This document shows positions 43,717 to 52,876 of a stretch of 64,000 nucleotides of DNA, piece after piece. Source of the stretch: an uncultured Chitinophagaceae bacterium (GTDB lineage Bacteria; Bacteroidota; Bacteroidia; Chitinophagales; Chitinophagaceae). The stretch's first letter is position 1, and every line of letters begins with the position of its first letter. Both the position numbers and the translations under genes were made by a program. The notes below the pieces were generated by a model, which saw nothing but the letters and a program-made list of their open reading frames with translations, was not told the DNA's origin and searched no databases. The DNA lies in contig CALJNC010000029.1 in NCBI GenBank assembly GCA_937981995.1, positions 1 through 64,000 of the forward strand. Reading direction: 5' to 3'.

Positions 43717-44775
43717 GTGCTTAGCAAACTTTTTTTATATCATTTTAAAAATTACACGGAAGCATCCTTTGATTTTTCGCAACCAATATGTTGTTTTTAT
43801 GGCCCTAACGGTGCTGGTAAAACAAATATTCTAGATGCGATATACTACCTAAGTTTTACAAAAAGTTACTTCTCTTCCTTTGATCATCAAGTAATACAAA
43901 AAGATCAAAAGGGAATGTATACCAAAGGTATATTTGATAAAACCCAAATAGATTGTATAATACGCGAAAACGGGAAAAAAGAAGTTAGCGCTAACGGAAA
44001 ACAATATGAGCGGTATGCTAATCATATAGGTAAATATCCCGCTGTAATTATAGCTCCTGATGATATTGATTTAATTAATGGCTATAGTGATACTCGCCGA
44101 AGGTTCATAGATATCTTACTATGCCAACTAAAACCAACGTACTTAAGCCACCTAGTAGATTACAATAAATACTTAGCACAACGAAATGCTTTATTGAAGT
44201 CTTCAAAATCAAAAGCGATAGATTCAGTTGTACACAACCATTATAAAACGGAACTTTGCAGATTAGGAACACTTATTTACCAAGAAAGAAAAGAGATCAT
44301 TGAAGAGTTAACGCCTCTTGCCCAAAAGTTTTACTCGCAAATAGCTAATAATAAGGAGAAGATTAGCATAAGCTATAAAAGCCAATTATCAGAAGGTGCA
44401 ATGCATGACTTACTTGACCAAGTACAAGAAAAAGATTTTGCTACTATGCGCACTAATGTAGGTATACACAAAGATGACTTACAATTTGAGATAAATAGCT
44501 ACCAAGCAAAAAATCATTCTTCTCAAGGTCAAAAAAAGAGTTTTCTCTTTGCTATAAAATTTGCTGAGTTTGCCTTACTTAAAAAAGATTTAGGTAATTC
44601 GCCAATATTATTATTGGATGATATTTTTGAAAAATTAGATGTTGAAAGGTCACAACACCTAGTAAATTTAATAACTGAGTTAGATACGCAAGTATTTATA
44701 ACTGATACACATAAAGGGAGGTTAACTAATGCCTTTGAGGGGCATAATAATGTTCAGTTTGAATCTATAAAATAA
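43717..44775 (+). CDS. recF: DNA replication and repair protein RecF
   Basis: The 352-aa ATPase starts at GTG (43717). It has Walker A GPNGAGKT (29-36), a signature SSQGQKKSFLFAIKFA segment and Walker B ILLLDDIFEKLD, as in SMC-like RecF. RecF loads RecA at gapped DNA with RecO and RecR. It is not next to dnaA/dnaN here, as is usual in Bacteroidota, but follows lgt by 14 bases. Confidence 0.95.
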   Translation: MLSKLFLYHFKNYTEASFDFSQPICCFYGPNGAGKTNILDAIYYLSFTKSYFSSFDHQVIQKDQKGMYTKGIFDKTQIDCIIRENGKKEVSANGKQYERYANHIGKYPAVIIAPDDIDLINGYSDTRRRFIDILLCQLKPTYLSHLVDYNKYLAQRNALLKSSKSKAIDSVVHNHYKTELCRLGTLIYQERKEIIEELTPLAQKFYSQIANNKEKISISYKSQLSEGAMHDLLDQVQEKDFATMRTNVGIHKDDLQFEINSYQAKNHSSQGQKKSFLFAIKFAEFALLKKDLGNSPILLLDDIFEKLDVERSQHLVNLITELDTQVFITDTHKGRLTNAFEGHNNVQFESIK

Positions 44776-44780
44776 AACTA

Positions 44781-45791
44781 CTAATCGCCAAATTCAACTA
44801 CTGGGTTATTAGGGTTCGGAGCTTCTTTATATAGTGGTTTCTTTTTAGGAGCTACCTTTTTAATAGTCTTTTTTGCCTTGTTATTTATTTTCTTTTTAGC
44901 ATTCATACGCTCTGCATATTTCTGCGCTTCTGTTTTTCTTTTAGACCTTTGAATTGCTTGTTGTGCTTCTTTTTCTTTGGCTATTCTTGCTTTTTCAGCA
45001 TTTGCTGCTTCTAGCTTCTTAGCTTTTTGCATGCGCTGCAATTCGGCTTTTTTCTTAATAGCTTTTTGCTCAGCTAAATTGTTAGTTGTAACCTCAGATG
45101 AGGTATTTGTAGAATTGTCGTTACTTACTTCTTCTTTACTACTTTGTTCAACCATCAATTCCTGATTTATTGTACTATCAATAATTGTATTCGTTCCCTC
45201 ATTTGCAGCTAAGGAATCACTTGCGGTTAAGTTTTCTACATTGTTTGAATCTGCTACCAGTGGCGCAGTGTTTATTGTTTTTTCAATACTTGAACTACTA
45301 GTAGCATTTGTATTTGACGTAAACGCTTTTTTCCATAAAAGATAGCCCATTATAGACCATAGTAAAATGTTGCTTATAAGTAAAAGCCACCCCAACGATC
45401 CAAAACCTGTTGTCTTTCGTTCTTTTTCTTGCTCTTGTTCAACGTCTGTTTTTAGCATTTTATGTTTGTATAATAAGTCTCCAATTTGAGTTTCATGCTT
45501 TGCTATTGATGACTGAAGCGCTACTACTTCAGGCGCTTTAATGGCTATAGCATCAGACTTGCTTTTTTTTACTTCTACGTTTTTGGAAACTTTTTGCGTT
45601 AGTTCTTGTAATTGATTTTTAAGCTCTTCGATTTCATTACGGTGTTTTTCAATCGCGTCAAGCATTTTTTTATTGTCAAGCCCAGGAATTGCAAATCCCC
45701 CTTCCTCACCTTCTTCCACATCAGGATCTTTTGATTCTAAAAACTCAGTCATGAGTTCTACGAGTCGTTGATCCTTTTTCTTATCTGACAT
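44781..45791 (-). CDS. coiled-coil membrane protein of unknown function
   Basis: The 336-aa protein has an acidic, Glu/Lys-rich cytoplasmic coiled coil (about 50-120), a single membrane span (about 131-151, WLLLISNILLWSIMGYLLW), a Ser/Asn/Thr-rich linker and a highly basic Lys/Ala/Gln-rich C-terminus (about 240-325). The layout resembles TonB-like or TolA-like bitopic proteins but no C-terminal TonB motif was seen. Function unknown. It lies between recF (convergent) and miaA. Confidence 0.6.
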   Translation of the reverse strand: MSDKKKDQRLVELMTEFLESKDPDVEEGEEGGFAIPGLDNKKMLDAIEKHRNEIEELKNQLQELTQKVSKNVEVKKSKSDAIAIKAPEVVALQSSIAKHETQIGDLLYKHKMLKTDVEQEQEKERKTTGFGSLGWLLLISNILLWSIMGYLLWKKAFTSNTNATSSSSIEKTINTAPLVADSNNVENLTASDSLAANEGTNTIIDSTINQELMVEQSSKEEVSNDNSTNTSSEVTTNNLAEQKAIKKKAELQRMQKAKKLEAANAEKARIAKEKEAQQAIQRSKRKTEAQKYAERMNAKKKINNKAKKTIKKVAPKKKPLYKEAPNPNNPVVEFGD

Positions 45792-45828
45792 AGTTCGAAA
45801 TTAAGTAATTCTTTGAAAGTCAAGCCCT

Positions 45829-46740
45829 TCAATTGTTTCTATTTGTAAATTTAAGGTGAGTTTCTATTTTATCAGCAACTAAAAGCGTAAAGTCTCCTTG
45901 ATTTTTAAACCAAGTCAACTGACGTTTGGCATAGTTTCTTGTGTGCTGTTTTATTTTATCAATTGCTTTTTCTAATAACATATCTCCTGATAGATGCGCA
46001 AATAGTTCCTTATACCCTACTGTTTGCAATGCTTTCATTTGGCTATGTTTTAAAAGCCCTTCTGCCTCTTTTAGTAAGCCATCGTTCATCATTATATCTA
46101 CCCGCTTATTGATTCTTTTATATAAGATATCACGCTCCATATGAATAGCGTAATACTCAATATCAAACGATCTTTTTATCTGCTTGTTGCTTTTAAATTT
46201 TAAAATAGATTGTCCATGGCTTTTATAAAAAATTAAGCCTCGCAATAATCTCATAGGATTATTGGCATCTATGGCCTCATAATATTCAAGGTCTGTTTTT
46301 TTTAACTCGTCCTGTAACCACTCAAGTCCTTGTTTTTTATATTCTAGCTCTATTTGATTTCTAATGTCAGCGTCAACTGCTGGAATATCATCCATTCCAT
46401 TACACAAAGCATTAATATATAGCCCGGTTCCTCCAACACAAATGGCTGTATCTTTTTTTGCAAATATTTCTTCAAGCTTTTGTAAACCATAACGCATAAA
46501 AGTACCTGCGGTTACTTCATCTTGAATAGAATGTGAATTTATGAAATGATGGGTTGCTGCATTTAATTCTTCATGCGAAGGTTTTGCCACTCCAATATTT
46601 AATTCATTATAACATTGTCTGCTATCTGCAGAAAGTATTTCGGTATTAAAATGTTGTGCAAGTGATATGGCTAAGGACGTTTTACCAGATGCTGTTGGCC
46701 CTCCTATAACTATAAGCTTATTTTGCTTTTGCTGGTTCAT
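45829..46740 (-). CDS. miaA: tRNA dimethylallyltransferase MiaA
   Basis: The 303-aa enzyme has Walker A GGPTASGKT (13-21), ILSADSRQCYNELNIGVAKPS, GGTGLYINAL and the C-terminal RQLTWFKNQ, all conserved in MiaA. It prenylates A37 of tRNAs reading UNN codons, using DMAPP. Its start overlaps the upstream gene by 23 bases, so the pair is co-transcribed. Confidence 0.97.
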   Translation of the reverse strand: MNQQKQNKLIVIGGPTASGKTSLAISLAQHFNTEILSADSRQCYNELNIGVAKPSHEELNAATHHFINSHSIQDEVTAGTFMRYGLQKLEEIFAKKDTAICVGGTGLYINALCNGMDDIPAVDADIRNQIELEYKKQGLEWLQDELKKTDLEYYEAIDANNPMRLLRGLIFYKSHGQSILKFKSNKQIKRSFDIEYYAIHMERDILYKRINKRVDIMMNDGLLKEAEGLLKHSQMKALQTVGYKELFAHLSGDMLLEKAIDKIKQHTRNYAKRQLTWFKNQGDFTLLVADKIETHLKFTNRNN

Positions 46741-47284
46741 CGCCTAAGTTCAAATCTCCTAAAAAATCATCGGGCATATCCGGCATATCTCCAAGATCTT
46801 CCAATTTACCAAGGTTAAATTTTTCTTCAATTTCAGCGATCCCATCTTTCTCCTTGCCCTGAGCTCCAAAAGTTGCCGGTGAAACTCCTTCTTCTCTTAT
46901 GCACCTAGGAAAAGCAGAAGTCTCGGCAGGGTCATCGTTCATGCTTATAAGTTCTATTTGCAATCCCCACTTTTTTTTATGCTCTGTTTTGTAAACGAAT
47001 TTTTGATTCTGCTCATTTAGCAAAGCTCCAATGGGAGTTTTTTTCATGGATAAAGCCTCTGCACCTCTAATGTTTTTTTCAACCAAGGAAGATACTGCCT
47101 GATTCAAACGCCAAGTATCATCGCTTGTATAAAGTACCGCCTCCATTTTAGGCGGAAAAACAAAACTCTTTTTAATTATCTCATGAAAATCATGAAAGCT
47201 CTGTGAGTGCAATATTTCAATATCGCGCTCTACATTGATGTCATCATCCCAGCGAAGGTTGAATTTTAGTAGTGGCATTAACAC
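46718..47284 (-). CDS. plasmid pRiA4b ORF-3-like protein
   Basis: The 188-aa protein matches the PRiA4_ORF3 family: an N-terminal SFHDFHEIIKKSF segment, VLYTSDDTWRL, a KTEHKKKWGLQIEL-type motif and the CIREEGVSPATFG loop. It ends in an acidic tail (about 158-182, DMPDMPDDFLGDL). The family is widespread in chromosomes and of unknown function, despite its plasmid name. The ATG at 47278 (two codons in) is an alternative start. It overlaps miaA by 23 bases. Confidence 0.82.
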   Translation of the reverse strand: MLMPLLKFNLRWDDDINVERDIEILHSQSFHDFHEIIKKSFVFPPKMEAVLYTSDDTWRLNQAVSSLVEKNIRGAEALSMKKTPIGALLNEQNQKFVYKTEHKKKWGLQIELISMNDDPAETSAFPRCIREEGVSPATFGAQGKEKDGIAEIEEKFNLGKLEDLGDMPDMPDDFLGDLNLGDEPAKAK

Positions 47285-47407
47285 AAAAGTAATGAGTAGA
47301 TAGTATTTAGTAGCGAGTATTTAGTTTTTTATAAACGGAGACTAAAATAAGCCTCGAAAACTCAAAAGCTAAGCGGCCCAAACTTATATAAACCGCTAAT
47401 CAAGTTT

Positions 47408-47415
47408 TATATTTG
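47408..47415 (+). promoter_or_regulatory. candidate -7 box for the E1 dehydrogenase operon
   Basis: TATATTTG lies 17 bases upstream of the ATG at 47433; no clear -33 TTTG. Confidence 0.4.
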
Positions 47416-47432
47416 CAGCCCCATTCAATATT

Positions 47433-49481
47433 ATGAATAAGGATACATTATTAAAAGCTTACAGACTCATGATGACAGCCAAGGCAATGGCTGATTTGTA
47501 TGATGAAAATAGACAAATAACTAAATATGTACACTCCACTAGCCGTGGCCATGAGGCAATTCAGTTAGCTACTGCTTTTCATCTTAAAGATTATGATTGG
47601 GTAAGCCCTTATTACCGTGATGAAAGCATTATGCTAGGTATGGGCTGGAGGCCTTATGAATTAATGCTGCAGCTTTTAGCTAAAGGCGATGATCCTTTTA
47701 CTGGTGGTAAAGAATATTATAATCACCCCAATGCTAGACGGGATGGATATCCTAAAATAATACATCAAAGTAGTGCCACCGGTATGCAAGCTATACCTAC
47801 TACTGGCCTTGCACAAGGTATAAAATATAGAGAAACACAGGACTTAAATGAGAATAACGACAAACCCGTTGTTGTTTGTAGCCTAGGAGATGGCAGTGTA
47901 ACGGAGGGTGAAGTAAGTGAGGCTTTTCAATTTGCAGCTTTGCACCAGTTACCCATTATATATTTAGTACAGGATAATGATTGGGGCATAAGTGTAAGTA
48001 GCGATGAGGCACGTACAATGGATGCCTATGAATACATACAAGGCTTTATAGGTATTGAACGATTGCAAGTTGACGGTAGTGATTTTAAGAAAAGCCATGA
48101 AATCATGGAAACGGCTTTTCATTACGTACGTGAACAAAGAAAGCCAATATTGGTGCATGCAACAGTGCCTTTATTGGGTCATCATACTAGTGGTGTACGC
48201 AAGGAATGGTATCGTACAGAAGAGGATTTAGCAAAGCACTATAAAGATGATCCGGGCCCAAAACTTAGAGAAGAGCTTATAAAAGCAAAAGTATCGGTAG
48301 AAGAATTAGATAAAATAGTTCAAGAAGAAAGAGATTTTGTAGAAAAAGAATTTGAAAAAGCAGTAGCGGCACCCGAGCCATTGATAGCAACTGCTACACA
48401 AAATATATTAGCCCCAACAGAAATTACAGAAGAGCAAGGTGAACGAAGCCCTGCCAATGGCGAAAAGGTTGTAATGGTAGATGCTGCCTTACATGCCGTA
48501 GAAGAAATTATGCGCAAACATCCCGAATGTTTGTTTTATGGTCAGGATGTAGGTGGTAGATTGGGAGGCGTATTTCGCGAAGCTGCTACATTAGCTCAAA
48601 AATTTGGCGATGAGCGTGTTTTTAATACAGCGATTCAGGAGGCCTATATCATAGGTTCTACTGTGGGTATGAGTGCGGTGGGCTTAAAACCTATAGTAGA
48701 AGTTCAATTTGCAGATTATATCTATCCTGGTATAAATCAATTAGTTACAGAAATTAGCAAAAGCAATTATTTAAGCAATGGCAAGTTTCCAATTAATATG
48801 GTATTGCGCGTTCCTATAGGTGCATATGGTGGCGGTGGTCCATACCATAGCGGTAGTGTAGAAAGCATGGTAGCCAATATTAAAGGAATCAAAGTAGCCT
48901 ACCCTAGTAATGCAGCAGATTTAAAAGGTTTATTAAAAGCAGCAGCTCAGGATCCAAATCCTGTTGTGTTGTTTGAGCATAAAGGTCTGTATTGGAGTAA
49001 AGTACCTGGTACTGAAGAAGCCAAATGCATTGAACCAGCAGAAGATTACATTTTACCTTTTGGTAAAGGAATAAAGCATTTAGAAGCCTCGCAGGAGAAT
49101 ATTGATAATGGCGAAAGCCTTTGTATAATAACCTATGGCATGGGAGTACATTGGGCCTATAATGCAGCTAAGCAATACCAAGGTCAAGTTGAAATCATAG
49201 ATATACGTACCTTATACCCTCTTGATGAAGCGCTTATTTTTGAAAGTGTCAAAAAGCATAGCAAATGTATCGTACTTACCGAAGAGCAATTGCGCAATTC
49301 GTTTGCTGAGGCTGTTGCTTGCAGGATATCACAGGAGTGCTTTTATCAATTGGATGCCCCAGTTAAAACAATAGGCTCTAAAGATGTACCCGCCATTCCT
49401 ATGAATATGTCTTTAGAAAGTGAAATACTACCATCGGCTGAAAAAGTAGCTATTGAAATAGAAAAACTACTGAACTATTAA
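47433..49481 (+). CDS. fused alpha/beta E1 of a branched-chain 2-oxoacid dehydrogenase
   Basis: The 682-aa protein joins an E1-alpha domain (about 1-315, with the TPP motif GDGSVTEGEVSEAFQFAALHQLPIIYLVQDN split over about 148-178) to an E1-beta transketolase-type domain (about 345-682, with GQDVGGRLGGVFREA, VEVQFADYIYPGINQ and RTLYPLD). Such fusions are common in Bacteroidota. The enzyme decarboxylates 2-oxoacids, probably branched-chain ones, passing the acyl group to E2; E2 and E3 are not in this window. It precedes the LysE/UbiA/polyketide genes by two bases, so it may supply acyl starters, though that is inference. Confidence 0.93.
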   Translation: MNKDTLLKAYRLMMTAKAMADLYDENRQITKYVHSTSRGHEAIQLATAFHLKDYDWVSPYYRDESIMLGMGWRPYELMLQLLAKGDDPFTGGKEYYNHPNARRDGYPKIIHQSSATGMQAIPTTGLAQGIKYRETQDLNENNDKPVVVCSLGDGSVTEGEVSEAFQFAALHQLPIIYLVQDNDWGISVSSDEARTMDAYEYIQGFIGIERLQVDGSDFKKSHEIMETAFHYVREQRKPILVHATVPLLGHHTSGVRKEWYRTEEDLAKHYKDDPGPKLREELIKAKVSVEELDKIVQEERDFVEKEFEKAVAAPEPLIATATQNILAPTEITEEQGERSPANGEKVVMVDAALHAVEEIMRKHPECLFYGQDVGGRLGGVFREAATLAQKFGDERVFNTAIQEAYIIGSTVGMSAVGLKPIVEVQFADYIYPGINQLVTEISKSNYLSNGKFPINMVLRVPIGAYGGGGPYHSGSVESMVANIKGIKVAYPSNAADLKGLLKAAAQDPNPVVLFEHKGLYWSKVPGTEEAKCIEPAEDYILPFGKGIKHLEASQENIDNGESLCIITYGMGVHWAYNAAKQYQGQVEIIDIRTLYPLDEALIFESVKKHSKCIVLTEEQLRNSFAEAVACRISQECFYQLDAPVKTIGSKDVPAIPMNMSLESEILPSAEKVAIEIEKLLNY

Positions 49482-49483
49482 AT

Positions 49484-50176
49484 ATGATTATTATTGAAAG
49501 TCTCGTTGTTTTGATTGCTGTATTTGGCGTAAGCTATCTCAGTAATATTCCACCGGGCTTTGTAAATGTAAAAGTCATTGAATCTTCTTTATTTAGAGGG
49601 TATAAAAATGCTACAAAGGTTGCATTGGGAGCTGCAGTTGCCGAGCTTACTTACGCTGCTGCGGCATTAATCACATCTGTTTATATTCAAAAATTCCCTG
49701 TTTTAGTTTTTGTACTAGGCGTTTTTATTACCTGTTTTCTATTTTTTCTTGCCTATAGGTATTTTACTGGCAAATCATATGCCGAGCAAATTGAGGACAG
49801 TAAAATAGATTTTAAGGACGATAAGAAAAAACGGAATAATTATTTCTATGGATTAGGAGTGGGAATGCTTAATCCACAAATGTTTCCTTATTGGTTTTTC
49901 TTTTTTACCCTTACGCTACCAATTTATCCTATACAATATGAAAGCAGCTACTATATAGCCATTATAGGTGCTGTAACTGGTGGCTTTGCTTTGCTATGGA
50001 CTTATGCTTTGCTTGCGGCAAAATATCGCAAACAAATATTCTCAGTTTTTGCTAAGTATCCTATCAATAAATATGTAGGTTGGATGTTTTTAGTGCTAGC
50101 AGTGACTAAAATAGTTGAGATGTATATCAATTATCCTGGCAAGGAAATCAATGATATTTTAGCTAAATTGTTTTAA
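49484..50176 (+). CDS. LysE family transporter
   Basis: The 230-aa membrane protein has six hydrophobic segments and a LysE-like start with the conserved PPGFVNVKVI segment (residues about 24-33) in the first loop. LysE proteins export amino acids or related small molecules. The exported substrate here is unknown. It sits between the E1 dehydrogenase and UbiA genes with gaps of two bases, forming one operon; export of the polyketide-derived product is a possibility. Confidence 0.85.
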   Translation: MIIIESLVVLIAVFGVSYLSNIPPGFVNVKVIESSLFRGYKNATKVALGAAVAELTYAAAALITSVYIQKFPVLVFVLGVFITCFLFFLAYRYFTGKSYAEQIEDSKIDFKDDKKKRNNYFYGLGVGMLNPQMFPYWFFFFTLTLPIYPIQYESSYYIAIIGAVTGGFALLWTYALLAAKYRKQIFSVFAKYPINKYVGWMFLVLAVTKIVEMYINYPGKEINDILAKLF

Positions 50177-50178
50177 GC

Positions 50179-51039
50179 ATGCGCTCAATAATTCAACATT
50201 TACGATTCCCCTTTTCTTATTTGTTGTTGCCAGTGTTTTTAATGGGGCTCACTTTTACCTATCCATTGGTTCTTGATAAAATCCCTGTTGTAATTTTACT
50301 TTTTGTCATATTACACCTTTTGGTTTATCCAAGCAGTAATGCTTACAATTCAACCCAGGATAGAGATGAATCAAGTATTGGATTAGTTAAAAATCCATTG
50401 CCTATCAATGAAAGCCTAAATTGGATTTCAGCAGTCATGGACTGCGTAGCAATTGGACTAGCTTCGATAATTTCAGCTAAAGTTGCCTTTTTATTTTTAA
50501 TCTATATTTTGGTTTCTAGGTTGTATAGCTATCGTAAAATACGATTAAAAAAATATCCAATTATTGGTTTTTTAGTTGTGTTTATTTTTCAAGGAGCTTG
50601 GGTTTACTTTATTACAATATCGTCTTTAAATGAATACTCGTTTCAGTCCACTCAACATTACTTTTTTGCTGCGAGTGCATCTTGCCTAATAGGAGCAATT
50701 TACCCTTTATCACAAATCTATCAGCATCAAACGGATAAAGCCGATGGCGTAATAACCATTAGTTATATGTTGGGCAAAAAAGGTACATTTATTTTCTCAG
50801 GCATCTTATTTTTATTAGGAGCCGCATTATTAATATATCCCGTTTATAAAATTGGGGACCACATACTACCATTAATATTTATTGCCTTTCAAGTTCCAAG
50901 TTTAATCTACTTCAATTATTGGTTTTATAAAGTGATAAAAGATGAAAGCGAAGCTAACTTTAAGAATACTATGCGCATGAGTTTATTAAGTGCTACCTGT
51001 ATGAATGCTTTTTTTCTTTTTGTATTTATTGCCAATTAA
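50179..51039 (+). CDS. UbiA family prenyltransferase
   Basis: The 286-aa polytopic protein has the two aspartate-rich motifs of UbiA prenyltransferases: NAYNSTQDRDESSIG (about 55-69) in the first cytoplasmic loop and YQHQTDKADGV (about 186-196) in the second. These bind Mg-prenyl diphosphate and the aromatic acceptor. It precedes the type III polyketide synthase gene by about 80 bases and follows the LysE gene by two bases, suggesting prenylation or alkyl-quinone formation with the polyketide; the acceptor cannot be read from the sequence. Confidence 0.85.
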   Translation: MRSIIQHLRFPFSYLLLPVFLMGLTFTYPLVLDKIPVVILLFVILHLLVYPSSNAYNSTQDRDESSIGLVKNPLPINESLNWISAVMDCVAIGLASIISAKVAFLFLIYILVSRLYSYRKIRLKKYPIIGFLVVFIFQGAWVYFITISSLNEYSFQSTQHYFFAASASCLIGAIYPLSQIYQHQTDKADGVITISYMLGKKGTFIFSGILFLLGAALLIYPVYKIGDHILPLIFIAFQVPSLIYFNYWFYKVIKDESEANFKNTMRMSLLSATCMNAFFLFVFIAN

Positions 51040-51118
51040 TTGAAATTAAAAGCAATTAAACTCGTCTATTGTAATCATTGTACTTATAAATCTTTAATTT
51101 CTCATCTTAAATCAACCA

Positions 51119-52180
51119 TTGGCATATATAAATAAAATAGGAACCGCTAACGCACCTTTTTTGCATAAGCAAACAGCTATCAAAGATTTTGCAATTCAGC
51201 AATATAATATCCCTGATGAGCATATAGCCAAGGTGAAGCGCATGTATGACAATTCTTGGATTGATCAGAGATATTCTGCCATAGGAGATTTTACGAATAG
51301 TAATGGTGCACCCGTTTTATTAAAAAGTAAAACTCAAGAAGCAAGTACAAAAGCACGCATGGATATCTTTTTTGATGTAGCACCAAAAATGTGCGAAGAA
51401 GCAATCCGCACGATACTTACAGATGATGAATTACAGGATATTACCCATCTTATTACTGTTAGTTGCACGGGACTTTCGGCTCCTGGTTTAGAAATCATAT
51501 TATTAGAACAACTAAATCTACCAACCAATACTACCCGCCTTGGTGTTAACTTTATGGGTTGCTATGCTGGGTTTCATGCATTAAAACTAGCTAAGGCAAT
51601 TTGTTCTGATCAGGCCAATGCACAAGTACTAATAATAGACGTTGAGCTTTGTACGCTTCATTTTCAAAATGAATTTACAATGGACAATGTAGCCTCTACT
51701 CTATTGTTTGCCGATGGCGCCGCTGCCACACTAGTAAGCAATAAAGAAGATAGTAGTTTATATAAAATGGAATCCTTTTATACCGAAGTAGCACTTAAAG
51801 GTAAAAAAGATATGGCTTGGCATATAGGCCCTACTGGGTTTCAAATGACACTGAGTAGCTACATACCTTCAATTTTAGGAGAGAATATTTTACCACTACT
51901 AAATAACGCAATAGAAAAACCTCAAGAAGTAACCCATTGGGCTATTCATCCGGGAGGTAAAAAGATTTTACAGGAGTTTGCCAAAGCGCTTTCTTTAAAA
52001 GATGAAGACCTAAAAACGAGCTATGATATCTTAAGGCAATACGGCAATATGAGTTCTGTAACTATATTTTATGTACTTGAAGAAATGAGCAAAAAGCTAA
52101 AAGGTAAAAATAAAAAAGTATTTGCAGCGGGATTTGGTCCCGGCCTAACAATTGAAAGTGCTGTATTAAGTAGTATATAA
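51119..52180 (+). CDS. type III polyketide synthase
   Basis: The 353-aa protein starts at TTG (51119) and has the chalcone synthase-like triad: Cys148 in NFMGCYAGFHA, His277 in AIHPGGKK and Asn310 in YGNMSS, with the C-terminal GFGPGLTIES loop. It extends an acyl-CoA or acyl-ACP starter with malonyl units and cyclises to alkylresorcinols or pyrones. It is followed one base later by a methyltransferase gene and preceded by the UbiA gene, so the product is probably methylated and perhaps prenylated. Confidence 0.95.
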   Translation: MAYINKIGTANAPFLHKQTAIKDFAIQQYNIPDEHIAKVKRMYDNSWIDQRYSAIGDFTNSNGAPVLLKSKTQEASTKARMDIFFDVAPKMCEEAIRTILTDDELQDITHLITVSCTGLSAPGLEIILLEQLNLPTNTTRLGVNFMGCYAGFHALKLAKAICSDQANAQVLIIDVELCTLHFQNEFTMDNVASTLLFADGAAATLVSNKEDSSLYKMESFYTEVALKGKKDMAWHIGPTGFQMTLSSYIPSILGENILPLLNNAIEKPQEVTHWAIHPGGKKILQEFAKALSLKDEDLKTSYDILRQYGNMSSVTIFYVLEEMSKKLKGKNKKVFAAGFGPGLTIESAVLSSI

Positions 52181-52181
52181 A

Positions 52182-52859
52182 TTGAAATTAGCTAATCGGT
52201 CATATAAAAAAGAACTGCTTGATCAAGACGACATTCCGTTTGAAGATATTAAACAGAACTTAAAAGAACTAAATATAATTAATACTTTATTGGGTGGACA
52301 CAGCATTACCCTAACCGGTATAAAAGAACTTTTACCAAATACAAATAAAGAAATTCATATTGTAGAAATTGGTTGTGGAGGCGGCGATAATCTTGCTTAC
52401 CTACAAAAGAATCTTAATGGAAACTTTAAGTTTACAGGGATTGATATGAAAGATACATGCATTGCATTTGCAAATGAAAACTATCCAACAATCAACTTTA
52501 TTGAAAGCGATTACTCCAAAGCCAATTTTGATTCAAAACCTGATATTATTTTTAGCTCCTTGTTTTGCCATCATTTTACAGACAGCGATTTAGAAAAGCA
52601 ATTCCAATGGATGCAACTAAACAGCCATATTGGTTTTGTAATAAATGATTTACAACGTAATTGGTTAGCGTATTATTCAATCAAATTACTCACTAAATTT
52701 TTTTCAAAATCATACCTCGTAAAAAACGATGCCCCTTTATCTGTTGCACGTGGATTTCATAAAAATGAATTAAGCCTTTTGTTGACAAAAGTAGGGATTG
52801 AACAATCTAGTATAAAGTGGAAATGGGCATTTCGTTTTTTGGTCGTTGTCCCATCATAA
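52182..52859 (+). CDS. SAM-dependent methyltransferase of the polyketide cluster
   Basis: The 225-aa class I methyltransferase starts at TTG (52182), one base after the polyketide synthase stop. It has SAM motif I IVEIGCGGGDNLAYL (about 61-75), an acidic FTGIDMKD (motif II) and ESDYSKANFDSKPDIIFSSLFCHHF. In Bacteroidota a methyltransferase of this kind commonly accompanies type III synthases and methylates the resorcinol or pyrone product. Its end overlaps the longer possible frame of the DUF2490 gene, but the preferred start of that gene is 18 bases downstream. Confidence 0.9.
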   Translation: MKLANRSYKKELLDQDDIPFEDIKQNLKELNIINTLLGGHSITLTGIKELLPNTNKEIHIVEIGCGGGDNLAYLQKNLNGNFKFTGIDMKDTCIAFANENYPTINFIESDYSKANFDSKPDIIFSSLFCHHFTDSDLEKQFQWMQLNSHIGFVINDLQRNWLAYYSIKLLTKFFSKSYLVKNDAPLSVARGFHKNELSLLLTKVGIEQSSIKWKWAFRFLVVVPS

Positions 52860-52876
52860 TTGTATTTTTGAGCGGT

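Noticed and set aside
46718-47284. Plasmid or transposon origin suggested by the pRiA4b ORF-3 name
   Set aside because: The family is common in chromosomes; the gene overlaps miaA and no mobile-element ends were found.
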